This document shows positions 11,801 through 26,800 of a stretch of 64,000 nucleotides of DNA, piece after piece. This stretch comes from Phoronis australis (lineage: Eukaryota; Phoronida; Phoronidae), in NCBI GenBank assembly GCA_002633005.1, contig NMRA01000244.1, forward strand, positions 162,926-226,925, given 5' to 3'. The notes under the pieces were generated by a model, which was not told the DNA's origin, did not search any database, and saw nothing but the letters and a program-made list of their open reading frames with translations. Position 1 is the first letter of the stretch, and every line of letters begins with the position of its first letter. A program made the translations under genes and the position numbers.

Positions 11801-14800
11801 TTTTTAAATGTTGCAAATGAAAAGATTTTTTGTGTCGCCAAACGTAATATTGTCAAAAGTAGTTCAACTGTAGAACCAAGTCGTACAAACCCAGCAATAT
11901 GAGTTACAGTTTTATGACACAAGACCTTACCAGTCTGCCAGGCGCACCGTGTGGTCTAACCACTCTCGTTGATAAGACCCTAAGTCAATAGTGTTCTCGA
12001 CTTGACTTTCACCATATGTTTGCGGCAAAGCAACCCCAAGTCTGTAAAAGGATAACATTCTAATAGATGTAGAAATGATATTTAAAGAAACTGGTACTGT
12101 GTCCGCTCCTGTGACCACAAAATTTAGAGGGATTCGTATCCCCCATCAAAAAAAACGTCGGGCACCGGCAACGACCTACAAAGTGAAGTTGTTTGTACCA
12201 CAGCTTGTAAAATTGTATTTACTATGTCGACTGGGAGCTTCTAAGCAACATAGCAATAATGTATTTATAGATTCCTGTATGGCTTAGAAGACATTTCTGC
12301 TAAAGCACATATCTGGACTCCAGTGTTTGCACCTGCAGAGTTTCCACTCACGTGAAAGGTGTATCCTTCAATGGATAGTAGAAATAATCGATCCTCCGTA
12401 TAATCACTCTTTTGTAGAAGTCGTTTCCAAGCTCACTCGCCTTCCTGGAATCATAGCCCACCTTCACGTCCATGGTCATGTTGCCAGGGCCAGTGGCATC
12501 TACCATCAATCTACGTAGCTAGAAGTGAACCGAAAATGACTCCAGTCGTAATTTTAATTATTGTAATGCTGTCGTTTCGAACTTTGGATGGGCTTCAGTT
12601 CATTTCCTGGGCATGATGGTAAGAGCAGTTAAATCGAAGTGTCCTGCCAATTACACATGTCTGAGCTGAGTCAGACAAGTAAAGAGTTTTATTGACATTC
12701 AGATCACGACTCATAAACTAATTTTGATGTAAAATAGCGATAGACACGTCACCTGTGAGACAAGTGACCTGCACATGGGTTTCCACTGGAGAACCAATGC
12801 AGCATTCCGGTATATGTCTGCTGACTTCAAATGACTTACGCACTAATATAACAATCACAATCAAATGCAACTCGGGATTTTCTTATTTCAATTCACAAGG
12901 CAGAACGAGGCTTCAAGTAATTTTGGGAACAAAAGATGGGTTACTTTACTCAATCGGTTTCAGTGTGCATATCAAAGTATATGAAAGATGTCCTCGTAGA
13001 GATACTGGCAAGAGGACGAGGTGAATTCAAACCATATAAACGCAAAATCGTTCTAAACTAACACAGATAAAAGAAGTTTAGGATGCAACAACGCTGCATA
13101 CTCTGTCAAATCAAAACTAACTTTTTATCCAGTCCACTTACTGTTTCGTCGTCGTCCTAACTCAAATAATAATTGATTTCAAGGCGCTGAGAAAAACTGG
13201 TAGTTCGTGAATACTTCAGCCAGAACGAGGCTGAGCTCCGTCGACTGCAAGACATTAGTTTGCACTCGTGGCCAAAAAATATTCACGAAATGGAAAGGAA
13301 ACACATAATTCAATCCCACAATGCAACACTTCGGTGGCCGCCATTTTGCTAGGGCTCGCTGGTAAGATCCGGAGCATACTCGCGAAACACTTGCTTTTCA
13401 TTTGCACGGTTTTGGGGGGTGTTGCCGAGAACTTGCTTTCCTTGCCAGATTTTAGGTCTACGAAACGCTATCCAAGCAAACAAAGGAAAGGAACTCGACT
13501 ACGTTGCTTTGAAAATCCGAATAAACTGGAGAAAACGTTTGTTTTTTTAACACTAGAAGTGACATGGCATATGTCAGATGTATCGCAACTTTGCCAAATG
13601 TCAGATGTATCGCAACTTTGCATCTTCTGACTGCGGGTGTGCGTTTTAGGAATAATTCTACAAGGTCTTGTTTTACTACGTCGTCAGTTTACCACGTTTT
13701 CCGCGCTTTTTGTAAACGGAGACCCATATGGAAACCGTACGACTGTTATAAGTCTCCCTTCAGACTCTGCGTAAAAAGAAGTCGTAAAGTTGCAGCCTTC
13801 TATTGAAACAATCACCACAGTCGCCAGTTTAAAGTAACATGCCCCACAAAGATTTTAACATAACTTAAGAAATGAACCCAATATACTATAAACGTTTCTA
13901 CATGAATTTGGTAACTAAACAATTTCTGATCCTCACTTGTGACTCCAAGGGTCACTCGTCTACAAAATGGGACGCCGCCATACATTCAAAATCCAGACTA
14001 CCCGGGAATGTGAGTAGGCCTAATCTTACTAAATTTTGTCATCCCAAACCCCACCCACCCGGTCGCCACTACTTTCCTCGAGATGATACCAGGAACCGAA
14101 ATCACTCGCCCGAGATGATATCCGAGAGGGCAAAATATCCATACTAAGAACACATTCCTTTCAAACACATGAGAAACACCTCTCCCGGCTCAAAACGTAA
14201 AGGAACAGATGTGCACTCTTGAACATAGATAAACAGACACACAAACGAGCTGACCACCACCTCAGCCACTGATACCTCATCAAACTCGTTCACAATGCTT
14301 CCATTGCCAGATATGCCGTCAGTGAAGTAGGCTGTCGACGCCGACTAAACAGATGATAGTGTAAAAGAAGCGTGCATACACATGACAGTGGTACAGACAA
14401 CATTACATTCGGGTTAACACTGATCAATAAATACCGGACATCGTAAACTGTTACGTTGATGCGCACGAGCGTCCGTTTCAACGCTGAAATTTGGCGCAGC
14501 TGATGCAGGCGCAAGTTTTTTTAATCAACTGCTAATGCGAACGCAACTAGTTCCGGAATACAGAATATGCCTATACAGACACCGTTGGCGCATTTTGACA
14601 CCAATATTAACAGCTTCTCAGAATAATGGCGACAATCAGTTGATAAGGGACACATGACCAATATTGAAAATACGTGAAAAGGGAATTTTTTTCAAGTAAA
14701 AAGTGCAGCGTAGATTTCACAATCACGTTTTATAAAAAGGGCCCCTGGTAATAAATTTGGAAAAGAGAAAAATACTGGCGCACTGAACTCAATAGTATTA

Positions 14801-17800
14801 AGCGTAGTGATAGTGGCCCAGTATCAGCCACAGTCTGAGAAGTATTCCAACATGGCGTCCTACCTTAGACTTTGACATTCGACAGCTTACCTTGTTCGCG
14901 CTGTCAGAAAACTCGACTTCAGCCAAGTCAACGTTATTGTAGTGTGGTTTTGCTTTGTTATTAGCCGTCTGTAAAAATAAGCAGAACACACAAACATAAC
15001 TGACGTCCCACGGTAATTTTTTTAAATATGGTGCCAGTGAAATCTTGTTCGATTATCAATTCGTCGTGAAGTAACTCTAATACATGGCATCAATTAACTC
15101 ACCATGGGTCGGAACTCCGGGTGGAACAGCACATAACCATTGTTTGTAATAGCGAACACGTAACCGTTGACTCCCGTCTGCAAAATACAACGGTGCATAT
15201 TCTATACACAAGAGAACTGCTTCACACTAACTGTTAAGCCAATTCTTTTGTGGTCTCAAACAGACAAACTATAAACCTTCGTGAACAGTCAGTGAACTGC
15301 ATTTAAAACAATGCGGCTGATCTACCTTTTACAGACACGTTCTATCTGACATCTAATGAAAATTCTACATTTCACGAGTGAACGCAGTATGATATCAAAA
15401 ATGACTCGGCTCCAGGCTGGATTTAGGCTTGGTCGGCTATCAGCGTAGATATTTGATTAGTTGCCACAGACCAGTTCGAGCTAACGAAGGGCCAGTAATG
15501 AGAGCCTTGGTTGACTTGGCGTATTTGTGAATCTTCAGAGAATCAAGTACAGTAGAAGCCCCCAAGCGAAAATACTCAATGTGGCCATTTTTACAGAGGC
15601 CGCGATCAAGGTACCTCGCCCATTGTTTAGTGGTCAGTGAATTGTACCTATTCAGTAGTCTCAAATGGTCATGAACGGTTAGTTACCTCCTTCCGTATTA
15701 AGACCACATTACCCAACCTTGACCTAGCCTCTCACCTTGTATTTGGGAGTCAGTTTGTAGATTTCCTCCAGTGGGACATCAGTGCCAACCACACCCAACA
15801 GGTTACCTTCTGAAAACTGTCAAATAGCATACTTGTGAGGTTAGTGGTTCGCACTTTAATTGTTGCGCATGCCCAATGATGCGCAGCGCATGAAGTGCAT
15901 CATCATTCGGTATGCCAATATTCGCAGACAGTAAACGCTATGTGACAATATCACCACTAGTCTCAAATTTATTCTACTATGTTAGCAATGTTCGTTAAGA
16001 CGCTTAAGCAGTGTGTCAATATATTAATAAGTTTCCTAAAATGCATTCCTCGACAATAATTTTGACGGAGGGAGCAATTGGAAAATTAGGATATTCCGAT
16101 GATTGGTAGAGTGGACTCGAAAAGGGGGGATATATTGAGAGGGAGCTTCAGAAAGTCCGTCTATCGCAGAGCTTTGCTCCCAAATTATCACCATTTTGTA
16201 AAAACATAAATCTTACCCTTCTTAGTGCGGATTCTCGAACAGTTGTTTGTAAATCATTACCAGTGCACGTGTTGCCATGCAGTCAGAATGAGTAGATCTT
16301 TCGTAAAAGTTTTAAGGCAGCGATATTATCCTTATGTAGATATTTTTAGTTGAAAAAGAAGTGTTTCGAACTTTCGAAATTAACCCTTTTACAGGAAATT
16401 AAGTCGTAGAATTCACCTTTTGCAAGGGTCAGAAAAGACGCTCTTTCGTTTGAAAGTTGGTTGAGGAAAAGTCATCAATTCTAGCGCCAAGTCCCGCATA
16501 TCTCTCCCCCGGGTATGACTATGTTTGCCACGGTAAAAAAAATTGCAGGCGGTATGATACAGGTTGTACCTTACGTGCGCAGGCCGCGCATGTGGGCCCA
16601 TTGCACTGATCACCTGGAACCATTTTCATGCTTTTTGCCACAGTAATTCATGTGTTACTAATTTGGCACGTTCGTATAGTACAGTACATTTGCAAACAAA
16701 CTACGTTTGCCTGGATAGAGTTCAGTAGTTGTCTTGCGACTAGAAAATCTAGCCAAAATCACGTGTTCTCATTTAAACTACGCGGCAATGTCTGCGTAGC
16801 CTCGCGAAGATTTTCCTTGTAGCCACGTCCTAGCGTAGGTACTAGCGTTACTGAACTCTACCCTGTTTTTTAAGGCACGACTATAATTATTCATGTAATT
16901 TATACAAACCGTTTCTTCTCGGATGTCGTAGACCGGTTGCGCCACTGACGTCATCATTTTAAGACCCTGGTAATCAAATAAGCAAAATACGCTCAACTAT
17001 CATGAATACATAAAAAGGTATTTTCAAGCAGTTTAGGCAGTACTCTGAATAACTCGGATTAATTGGTTTCACAAGTTTAATAAAATTTATTATTTGTGTA
17101 TCAGGGTACGAAAAATTAACAAGTAATGTATGAGAGAGACTAAATTGTAAAATTATCAGATTGGTTATGCTGAAAAATCATATTTCACTTTACTCATGTG
17201 AGGAATTAATTAGCTCCGAGCACGTGGATCAGCCATTGGGATAGACTTGTACAGAAACTAAGCATGATAATTTATGAACGGTGTGGATGCACGGTCCTTG
17301 TTAAAAATGAATGTGGCTGAAGGGAGCAACCGTGGTATAAATATCGGTTACGTTATCAACTTAAACAGTGTGGTTCATAAAAAGTGAAAATTAAAATTGT
17401 GTGCATGGATGTGAAAATAACTGATACGAGGTGAAGTCAATCACAGGTGGTACAGCAGGAATAATCTTAGAGGATCGAGACTTTAAAATATTTCAATTAA
17501 CTTGAAACAAACTCGTCATACCCTTTAGAACTGACAGCTGTGATGCACAGCACTCGAAAGTAATTTTATTGTTGAACATACTAGTAGATTAAAACCTCCC
17601 GTCCGCATTACATGGGATTTGTAGGTGGCGCTGAATGCATGTCCACCAAAGACCTGATCGCCGTCTGGTGGGCTAGTGAATTTCAATATGGCGCGGCTAT
17701 TTCGAAAGTCAGCTATTGGATGCCTTAATCGGTTGACCCGGTGGAACCGTGCAGTCAACGAAACTTTCTTGAACTCGTGACAGGTCAAAAACAATAGTAA

Positions 17801-20800
17801 ACAAACATAGCATTGTGGGAAATGTGGTTAGAGGAGAAGAACAATAAATGTGATGGAAGAAAATATGACAAGAATTAGCACGCGATTGAAATTGATATGC
17901 ACGGCACTCAGTGGGTAAGTGGTTGCGTTGATTAACGGCATTATAATAGCATGGCCTCTCTCATATCAGCAAATGATATTGTGGGCTGTTTGATAGACCT
18001 CCAGAACATTATTCAAAGCTGCAATATATCTGCCTTCTGCCAAAAAAATACTTGTTGAGTTACAAACTGGTCTCCGACTGTTTATCAGCCTCAAATGTTG
18101 AGAGAGCATGGCTCAGTGATTTGAGCACCGGACTCCCGTTTGGGAGAACCAGGTTTAAGTCCTGGCTTTACTGCCAAGCAATCGAGCATTGCGCAAACGT
18201 GTCTGACTCTCCCATTCCTCTGAGCTTCGCCTTAATAGTGAATGTATTCGAGGGAGTGAATGAGAACCTGGATACAACTGCGGAAGCGATTTCTGAGGGT
18301 GTGCTAATATTTTTTGAAGAAACAACGGTTGCCTTTACTCGGCGGGGAAGTGACGCACCGATCCTGTTCTCGAGAATTCACGTGCACGTGCTGTCACTTC
18401 TTTCCAAGCCTAGAAATAACCTCTTAATTGAGCCAAGAACAAGTAGAGATCATTTCTTCGCATTAAGTGGTCAAAACCAAAAGTTAGTTTTAGCAGAAAG
18501 CGGGTTTATATTTTGTTTAATTAAAGTGTTTCAAAACCATCATTTTCAAGCAGAGAAATGAGACTTGAAAACGATCAGTTGGATCGCTGTGGGAGTCTGA
18601 AAGGCGCTCAGCTTATTATCGGCTGTCCCGTGTGCTGTAATAGCGGGAACGACCAATGACACACGCTTTTACATCTGTATGTGCGGTTCTGGAGAGATTG
18701 TTTGATATTTTTACGTTTTTTAAATAAATTTTAACTTCTGTATGGCGAGTCGTTGTTTTTGTGGCAGTTGAACCATTACGGTTTTCAGTTATGCCGTGTT
18801 TTTTGTTTTTCCAGGGGTAGGTACTCGCTAGAAAACGACACCGGTTACTTTTAGACGAAAACGTCATTGTTGATTTACAATGAGTATTTCGATGAGTCAT
18901 GGGTTAACAAGAGGAATTTGCATGACTTGGAGTTTCATCGCTCAAAATGTAAGTTTGTGAGAACTGAGAGCATACTTGTTTTCAAGAAATAAAGGGTTAG
19001 TTAGGTAATTTTCAATTCCTAGTTCAGACGAAGGTCGCGCATCATCCTGTCGAATTCGGTTTTCCCTGGTCAAGCACGGCTAGTGACTTCACATTTTCGA
19101 CAAAATTGTGTCCATTTTTCGTTAAGTTATTGTCTATGAATAGTTTGGGATTGCAAAACACACTTAGAGACAAACACTTCACAGTGAGCTTCCATGTCAA
19201 AAGTTTGAAAATGGTGGTTTTTAGCCCTGTCTATGTTTGGTTTGTTAAACATGTCGAAGAGACCTGAGTTTTGGACAGTAAAACTGTTCCTTAAAACAGT
19301 TTTGGAGTGGATGAACAGGGTCTTTGTCGATATTATAATGCCGTTAATAGTGTTCAAAATTGTGACAAGCCAGGTAGACTGGAATCACTAACAACGTCAG
19401 ATGGACGAGTACGAATCCAAGTGGTGGTCATCTGACGGACATTACGCCTCTTCTTTTCCACATGCTGCACAGAAATGAACAATATGTCAGCACCTTCAAT
19501 CATTCAATTGTTGAACCTTATCCTGATTTAGAGATAGCAAACCCGATATTTCATCAAACGGAAACGACATAACAAAAATAATGCTACTGCCAGAAAATAA
19601 CATTTAAAAGCATTAATGCGCTCTAAAAGGTGTTGAACACGTATACCTATCTATGACACAGGTATTTAATGCCCATCATTTACACCATACAACACGTGAC
19701 TACAGCACACAACAGATAACAGGCCACGTTACTATATCGCATGACACGAAATAGGTCTCATGACTACAGCGGATCCGCTTCCGACAGAACTTTTTATGAC
19801 CTGTTATAGCCAATACTCTGCTCCGGGCTGGTTTACCTACTAGACACCTGAGTGACATTGTATGACTTTTTAAAAGAACAATGCATTACGTGTGTTTTGA
19901 CTGGGATATTTCGAAAGCACTTTTTATCAGTTTACAGTTTTTTTCCACATGTGCCGCCACGTCACGCGAGCTGCAAATGCGACCTGGCGTCCATAGTGGA
20001 TTTGAACCACGAATCGGCTGACAACAGGGTTACTGTCTCCATGCAATCGTTTGCCATCTGTCGAAAGCGTATGTAAACGCATGACATCGCATGTTTGACC
20101 GAACAAGAGACTACGCAGAATTATAGCAGACGAACAACGTCAAAAACGGACACAACTTCAGGATAAACTACTAAATTACAAATAGGAAATACGTCACAAA
20201 AAGCAAAACAACATGTCAATTGATTGGTTAGGGGTGATTTATCATATCGTGTGACACAAACTTACCGCTACATCCAGGTAGACACTGGTCCATATTGTGT
20301 TTTTGGCGCGAGACATAACCAAGGGTCGACTAGCCACGTTCACGTATTTCTGGTGAAAATAAAAATGAAACTCTTGATGCAATATCTTAAACCTACATTT
20401 GGCCTTGCTTAGCTGGTTAAAAGCAAAATCAACATACGTCGCTTACTCTCCTAATATTCCTTGTTTTGGTGGGATTCAGTTTCCGTTACCAACAAGAATA
20501 TTGAAACATCAGCAACTTAATAAAACGCTTCAGAGTTTATTGGAGTCGGGCAGCCTTAAAATTGCGAACGTGTTGACCAGGAAATCGCCATGCGGCACAA
20601 CATCGGATCAATTTGCCGTTTACATATCAGAAAAGACCTTTACCCTTAGTTAGCGCTAATGAATGGTCCAGATAATATTCACTAAATCGCATTGCGGTGA
20701 TCAATCTACGGCCGACTGTAGGCCTACCTGGACATTTTCTTGTACATCAGCCAGTGTGGATATGTGTGTATAGTACCCTGTAATGAAAAGTACGTGATCA

Positions 20801-23800
20801 GTGATTTACCATCCATTAAAAGAACATTGTTTTTTCATAATAACGCAGCAAAATAAACAAAAAGATATAACGCAGGGACGGGTCCGTTTATATATTTAAT
20901 ATTTTAGATTACCTAAATATCTGTATGGGCGTTGTGTGCCTGCGCTACTTTTTCCAAAAATGTATAAAGAGTTTAAAGCCATATAAGCCTTTTGAAAACC
21001 CTGTGAAACTGCATAAAAAACAATGAAACATTCAGTGTTCTCATGCAGGTCCTCTCTATAACATGCCAACATTTTTATTTGCATAGATCATCTTGTAAAC
21101 AACTTTCGATGACAGAAATAAAGCTTGTGAACACTGAGTAAGTCTGAAGCCGCGGAAATTTTGTTTCACGCGTTAGATCGCGATCAACAAACGGATGTTA
21201 AAAAACAACGCAAGGACATCACTTTTTCTCTAGGAGGAATATGTATTCACCTTTGTTTGAGCAAGCCATCCACTGGACTTCTCTGGTTGCTTTCACTTCT
21301 CGACCAATGAGGTATGTGAACACTCGAATCTGCAGAACAGTAGAATTAAATTTAATGTCGTGTGTTTGACAATCTGTAAAGAAACACAAATGGACAGGCA
21401 CGTTCTTGCGGAATTATTTTTTTTAAATTGTCCGGAAGCTTGAAAATTTTGCCATGACAACAAAAATGTAGGATTGTGAGCCCTGGCTGTTCACTTTAGT
21501 AAAAATTTTGCCGAAAATACACAAAAAGACTCAGATGAACGGTCTGGTCGATATTCCTTTTCACATGGCAATGAGGTGATTGGAATTGTTGTATATACAT
21601 CCATTTTGTACATCCTCTGAACTAGACAAACCGCCAAACAAGGGGGTAAATCTCGGCGGTCAATAGAGCCACAATAGGCAGCTCTGATTACACACCTGCT
21701 ATGAAACATCGATTTCAGGCACCAGTTATATAAAGGCAAATCAGCTCAGCGCTAGTATATGCCTACATCACTGGACAAGGGTTATTTAATTAACCTAGCC
21801 AGGTGATTTTGGTACAGAAAGTGGGCAAAATACTAAGAAAATTAGACCAATGTACAGTTTTCTCATGTTTCATACCCGCAAATCTTGAAGTTGGTGAGTA
21901 CATGTGTATTTTTAGGATGCGCGCATCTAAGTTGACTACAAAAAGTATCACAGAATTGTCTACGCTTGGAATATAGGCTCCTGTCTCACCGAGGTAGTCC
22001 TTTATAGAATCTAGAATACGGGAAATGTGTTATACAATTTGACTAAGAACTTCATGAATGGTGTCGTATAAGAAGCATGTATCAGTCAAATTTGCCCCCA
22101 TTTCTGCCAATCCCCTTCCTGTTTCATTAATATGTTTCAAGACCTTAAAAGACGCCCTCCCTCGTACGTTCTGCGAACGAGTTTGGCATTGTTACCTGTT
22201 TATCCGGCCAGTTGTACTTTTTAAACACGTCAGCGTACATTTCGGGTGATCCATCCGTGACAAGCATAATGGCTTTGTTACACATTGCTCCTTCACCAGA
22301 TTCATTGGCCTAACAAGAAAATAACCCTACTTTAACACGTGATTAAAAAAGCTATTACGTTTACTAAGACAACACCCACTGAAGCACATCCGAAGTTTGA
22401 ACATCTGGAACTACAGCCAACCACTCTTAAAATTGTTTTGTTAAGTGGCCTAGATATTACCGTTACTTTACTCTAAAAGGTCGGTTATGCGATAATATTC
22501 AGTCAGCCATCTGCAGATTAGCCAGCATCTGCCATTTTTTTATTTTTCAATTGATTTTGGATAAAATTATCCATCTACCGTCACGTGCTAGGACGACGGA
22601 AAAACTATATGTCTGCCACGGTAAGTCAAAGTAACTATATGATTATTGTATACAAAATATTATGTTGTCGACAAGGTGGTTTACAGGGTATTTCAACTTG
22701 CTTCAGAAACTTAAATATCGAGTTTTTCGCCAGTTTTTACCCTTATCGAACCTCACCTTCATCAGGAGCTCAAAGCCAGCCACCAAAGCCTTGTCCACGT
22801 ACGCGACGTTTCCAATGTTCTCTTCTACGTCCGTTACCTTAGCCAAACCTTTCTTCAGTCTCTACAACATAGAATCACGTCCCCAAGATGACAAGTAACG
22901 CAGGTTTGTAATCTCATTTAGGTTTTTTGAGCGCATCTAGAACGTTTTACTTCACTATGTCACCTCCATTTTAGGGTACTGGACCTACTGCTTTCGATGA
23001 GTCCGGGAGCGACACCTATAGTCCCAGGCAGTAGCCGTGGATGCTACAGCGTTTGAGATCAATTCCCAAGCGGTAAGAATTTTTTTTTTCAGTTTCTAAG
23101 GTTGCCTATTTGCAAAATAAAACAAACTAAATTAATCAAGCCTTTAACAGAAATTAGGATACAATGAAAGTATTACTTTTTGTGGTAGATAATAAATGTT
23201 CTTGAGATTCGACGTCAACTTGAGAGTGAACGACGAACCTATGAAACATCACGCTAGCTTTGTTAGCTGTGACGTTCATCTCATCCTGAAAGTCGTGACG
23301 TGTCAAGGTTTGGCGTTCTGGTACACATTTACGTCGGTTTAAAGGTAAAACTGCCCATCGTGTGAGACCCGTACGTAGTAACTCTTTCATACATACCAGT
23401 TTATTTTTTTCTGTAGCCTGAACCAGGGTACCGTTGAAACAGCTGTCCACGAACTTTGGTTCTTTTTGGAACTACAGAGATCAAGAATACGATTCAAAGC
23501 CACTAATTCGTCTAGGGTTGATGCCCTTTTTCATCGACTTAATATAACATGCAATCAATATGACAGCAATCTTCATTTTAATGAGCAAAATTATGCTCTA
23601 GAAATTGATACCCTGTTATCTGTTTTTATTGATTGATATCACGTGACTGTCGTGTTGTGATACTGAGTATTGGAAATGATGTGCTACCAATCTACATGTG
23701 TTGCTCATTGGTTCTCACTGAGTTAAAACATATTATGGATTCTACCCATGAACCCATCACTACTTCAACGTATACTGCCCTATCCGTCATGCCGCTTGTT

Positions 23801-26800
23801 CACTCAATGTGCACCGTTCACACTAACCCATTTCCATAGTTTACTTTATGCCACTTACTGTAATAATATTGAAGAAATCATTGTCGCTCAGCGTTTCCAA
23901 TATTTTAAATACTGTACTTTTAGCTATATCCATAGTCTGGCCCAGCATGCTGCCACTTGCGTCCACAAGGATGACCACATCTTTGGGGGACGCTGCCGCT
24001 TGGATGTACCTGCGGTGACGTCACACGTAGGTATGAACTAACTTCCGGTTAATTTGACACAAACCGTAGCGGTATTAAATGTTAAATAAAACGTGCCATG
24101 AATTTATCGTTATGTAGCGTTAGGTCTATCTTGTACAGAGGTTTGGCAGGAAATTGACAAGTTTTGCTTCCAATAATAATGAATACCAACAATAATGTGC
24201 TCTAGTGAATGATACTTTGGTACTGGAGTTATCTTCAGATTCGCAAGGTTGCCTCCACCTTGCAAAGATTGTCAACGACCTTTTATCGACCAATGAAGTG
24301 TGAACAGAACAATCAATGAGTACAGATAACGTTCAAAAGTACGTCACAAGCAAGCTTCTATTCAAGTTTAAGGAACAACTGAATAACGTTCGGCTAGTTA
24401 GGTAACTATGCAGAAAGCAAACTAAAAGTGCCGTAAAAGAAGGCTTAAATGTCTCTTTAAAGAAGCAGTGATTTTCCACACATTCCTGCTCTGAGATAGA
24501 GATGCATAGTTTTCGGAGATTCGTATTCAGTATTTGACCTATCGCAAGCTCCGCCCCCTTGCATAATGTCGACTAACAAACAATAAGTTTTACCCGGCAA
24601 CGTGTTCGTGTAATATGGCGGCTTGGAAATGAAGGTGTGTCAAGAATGCTGCGTTCTGATTGGTCAATTGACAGTGTTCGCAAGAAGGATGCAGAGATGA
24701 AGCTTAACGTGAGACTACAACCACCAAGTTACTTTGTTTTTCACGCCGTGTTATAAAAACCTGATACTGAGCAAACTATTGTTAGTGCTTTCATCTTAAT
24801 CGACAACTTGGACATGAAATTCTGCATTTAAATAATTAAAATAACACTTCAGTGACATGCTTTGTACAATTGCTCGGGAACTGAAGGATTCGGGGAACAG
24901 AAGGATTTGGGTAACGAAGCTTACCATTGTTTAATACGTGAATCATAAAAGTCACTGAGCATGCTGTTAGGCCATTTGAAACCTATGGAAGAGACAAATA
25001 TGTTGTGCGAGTTGGATTAGACAGCGTTTACACGAGACTTAGGTGTAACTGGTTCCAAGATGATCCAACACACCGCACTTGTCTGTTTTTCTTTACAACA
25101 TGGAAGTCTTATTACTGCGCATGTGTAATGACCATTGCCACAAATGACGGTCAATGCACATGGGTCAAATCCCAGTCTCGGATTTGCTTTAGCTAGTTCC
25201 TGTTTACAGGCGTGCGTTCACAAGAAGCGAGAACCTCGCAAAAACGCAAGCTCACGCGAGATAACGCCATGTATAAAAGACTAGTTTTCTTCGCGAATTT
25301 CTTACGTGTCAGTTCGGGACTTGCATGGCGAATCAGCTGCCCTACTTCCAGTTGTGTAACGATTGAGCTGGAATCAAACTGTTTTCGCTTGATTGATTTG
25401 GAGCATCTTGTCAGTGTCGGAACATGTCGCAAATGAAACAGCTTTCTCCCCACGTGTCGTGTAAACGCGTTATAAGGTAGTATGAAGAATACGTATGTTA
25501 CCAGAGAGAAACAATGGTGTAGGCGGAGGAAAGGACACAAGAAATTGTCTCTCTAGAACTATGGACAATGTGTAGTGTACACGGATTGGCTGAGGCATAG
25601 TACAAACCTCGTGTTACAATGCGGCGGGATTTGGGCCTGCATGACGTAGCTCAATGTTTAAGAACAGTCCTGCGAAGGAAACGTGCTTATATCCGAAAAT
25701 TTAAAGGCTATATCTTGACAAGCTCATAAAACGATACCGAAACGAATTGTCCATGTTTCTAGGAAACCGAAAGCGCCCACCAGGTATAACGGGAGAAGCG
25801 GATTAGCAAGCCATATGTAGGCCTACATTGTATTGAACTTGTGGTCGTGGAATAGGTAAAGCATAGCAGGTGTGTGAATAACGATGTATCTACAAAGAAA
25901 GTGCGCCTGAGGAAATAACTAGGTTAGTTAGAAGACAACGTTCTGGGCGTGTGAAGACAAGCTACATCAGTATCAGGAGACATCAGCCATGACGTCAGAG
26001 ACCTCGAAGTTAAGATACACACGGACCTGCATTTCAACTCAGTATAGTGAAGACCGATACACGCTTAGAGGTTTTTGACTCCAGCAAGTTTGCGGGTTAT
26101 ATTTTTACGATTATTTTAAGAACAGCGAACAAGCTCTCTGACCCGGTTTTTTCGAGATAATACGCTGTTGCTTTAGGATTGGATGCAATTAATATGCAGT
26201 ATTGCATTTACATAACAGGATCCCAGTCTTCTTTGTGCATTTTTTTCTCGCGCCGTTACGTGTGTCCTTACTAACTATCATATCTACCTGTTCCCATTAA
26301 ATTACTGTCAACCATAACATGTTGAAAAGACTTGCTGGGATAATTAACTTTTAAAATGACAAATCTGGGCAATTTCTTTTACATTTTCTTTTGTCTTGAT
26401 TGACTCGGGCATGGCTGATGTTCTGCAAAACACGTCACTCTCAAACCACCCATTAGATGTCACTTACCACCCTTTAGACCGACAGTCGTACAAATCAACG
26501 TCATTGTATTGCCATCTCATTCCTTCAACAAAGTCGTTTTACAATAACACTCGCTCTTCCAGCTGACATTCAACAGTTCATAAAAAACAATTGATTATTT
26601 AAAGATATGAACAGCTTGGTATCACACAGTGAAGCCTCCATGGTTCTATTATGTTTTAAGGTATGAGGTCAAACTGAAAAAATCAGGGAATTTAGAATCA
26701 CGAATATTGACTAGTTGGTGTATTACATTTAGATTTTAGACGACGATATGGCTGTCGGAAGAACCCAGGGATGTCGGTTCAGTCCTTCAGTACCCATAAC

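Noticed and set aside
18052-18561. Plus-strand frame of 169 codons in an alpha2delta intron
   Set aside because: It runs through the tRNA-derived repeat, has no domain likeness and no splice context; a chance frame.
19985-20065. Possible minus-strand tRNA-like sequence with GGTTCAAATCC
   Set aside because: Only a B-box-like match; no convincing A box or acceptor stem.
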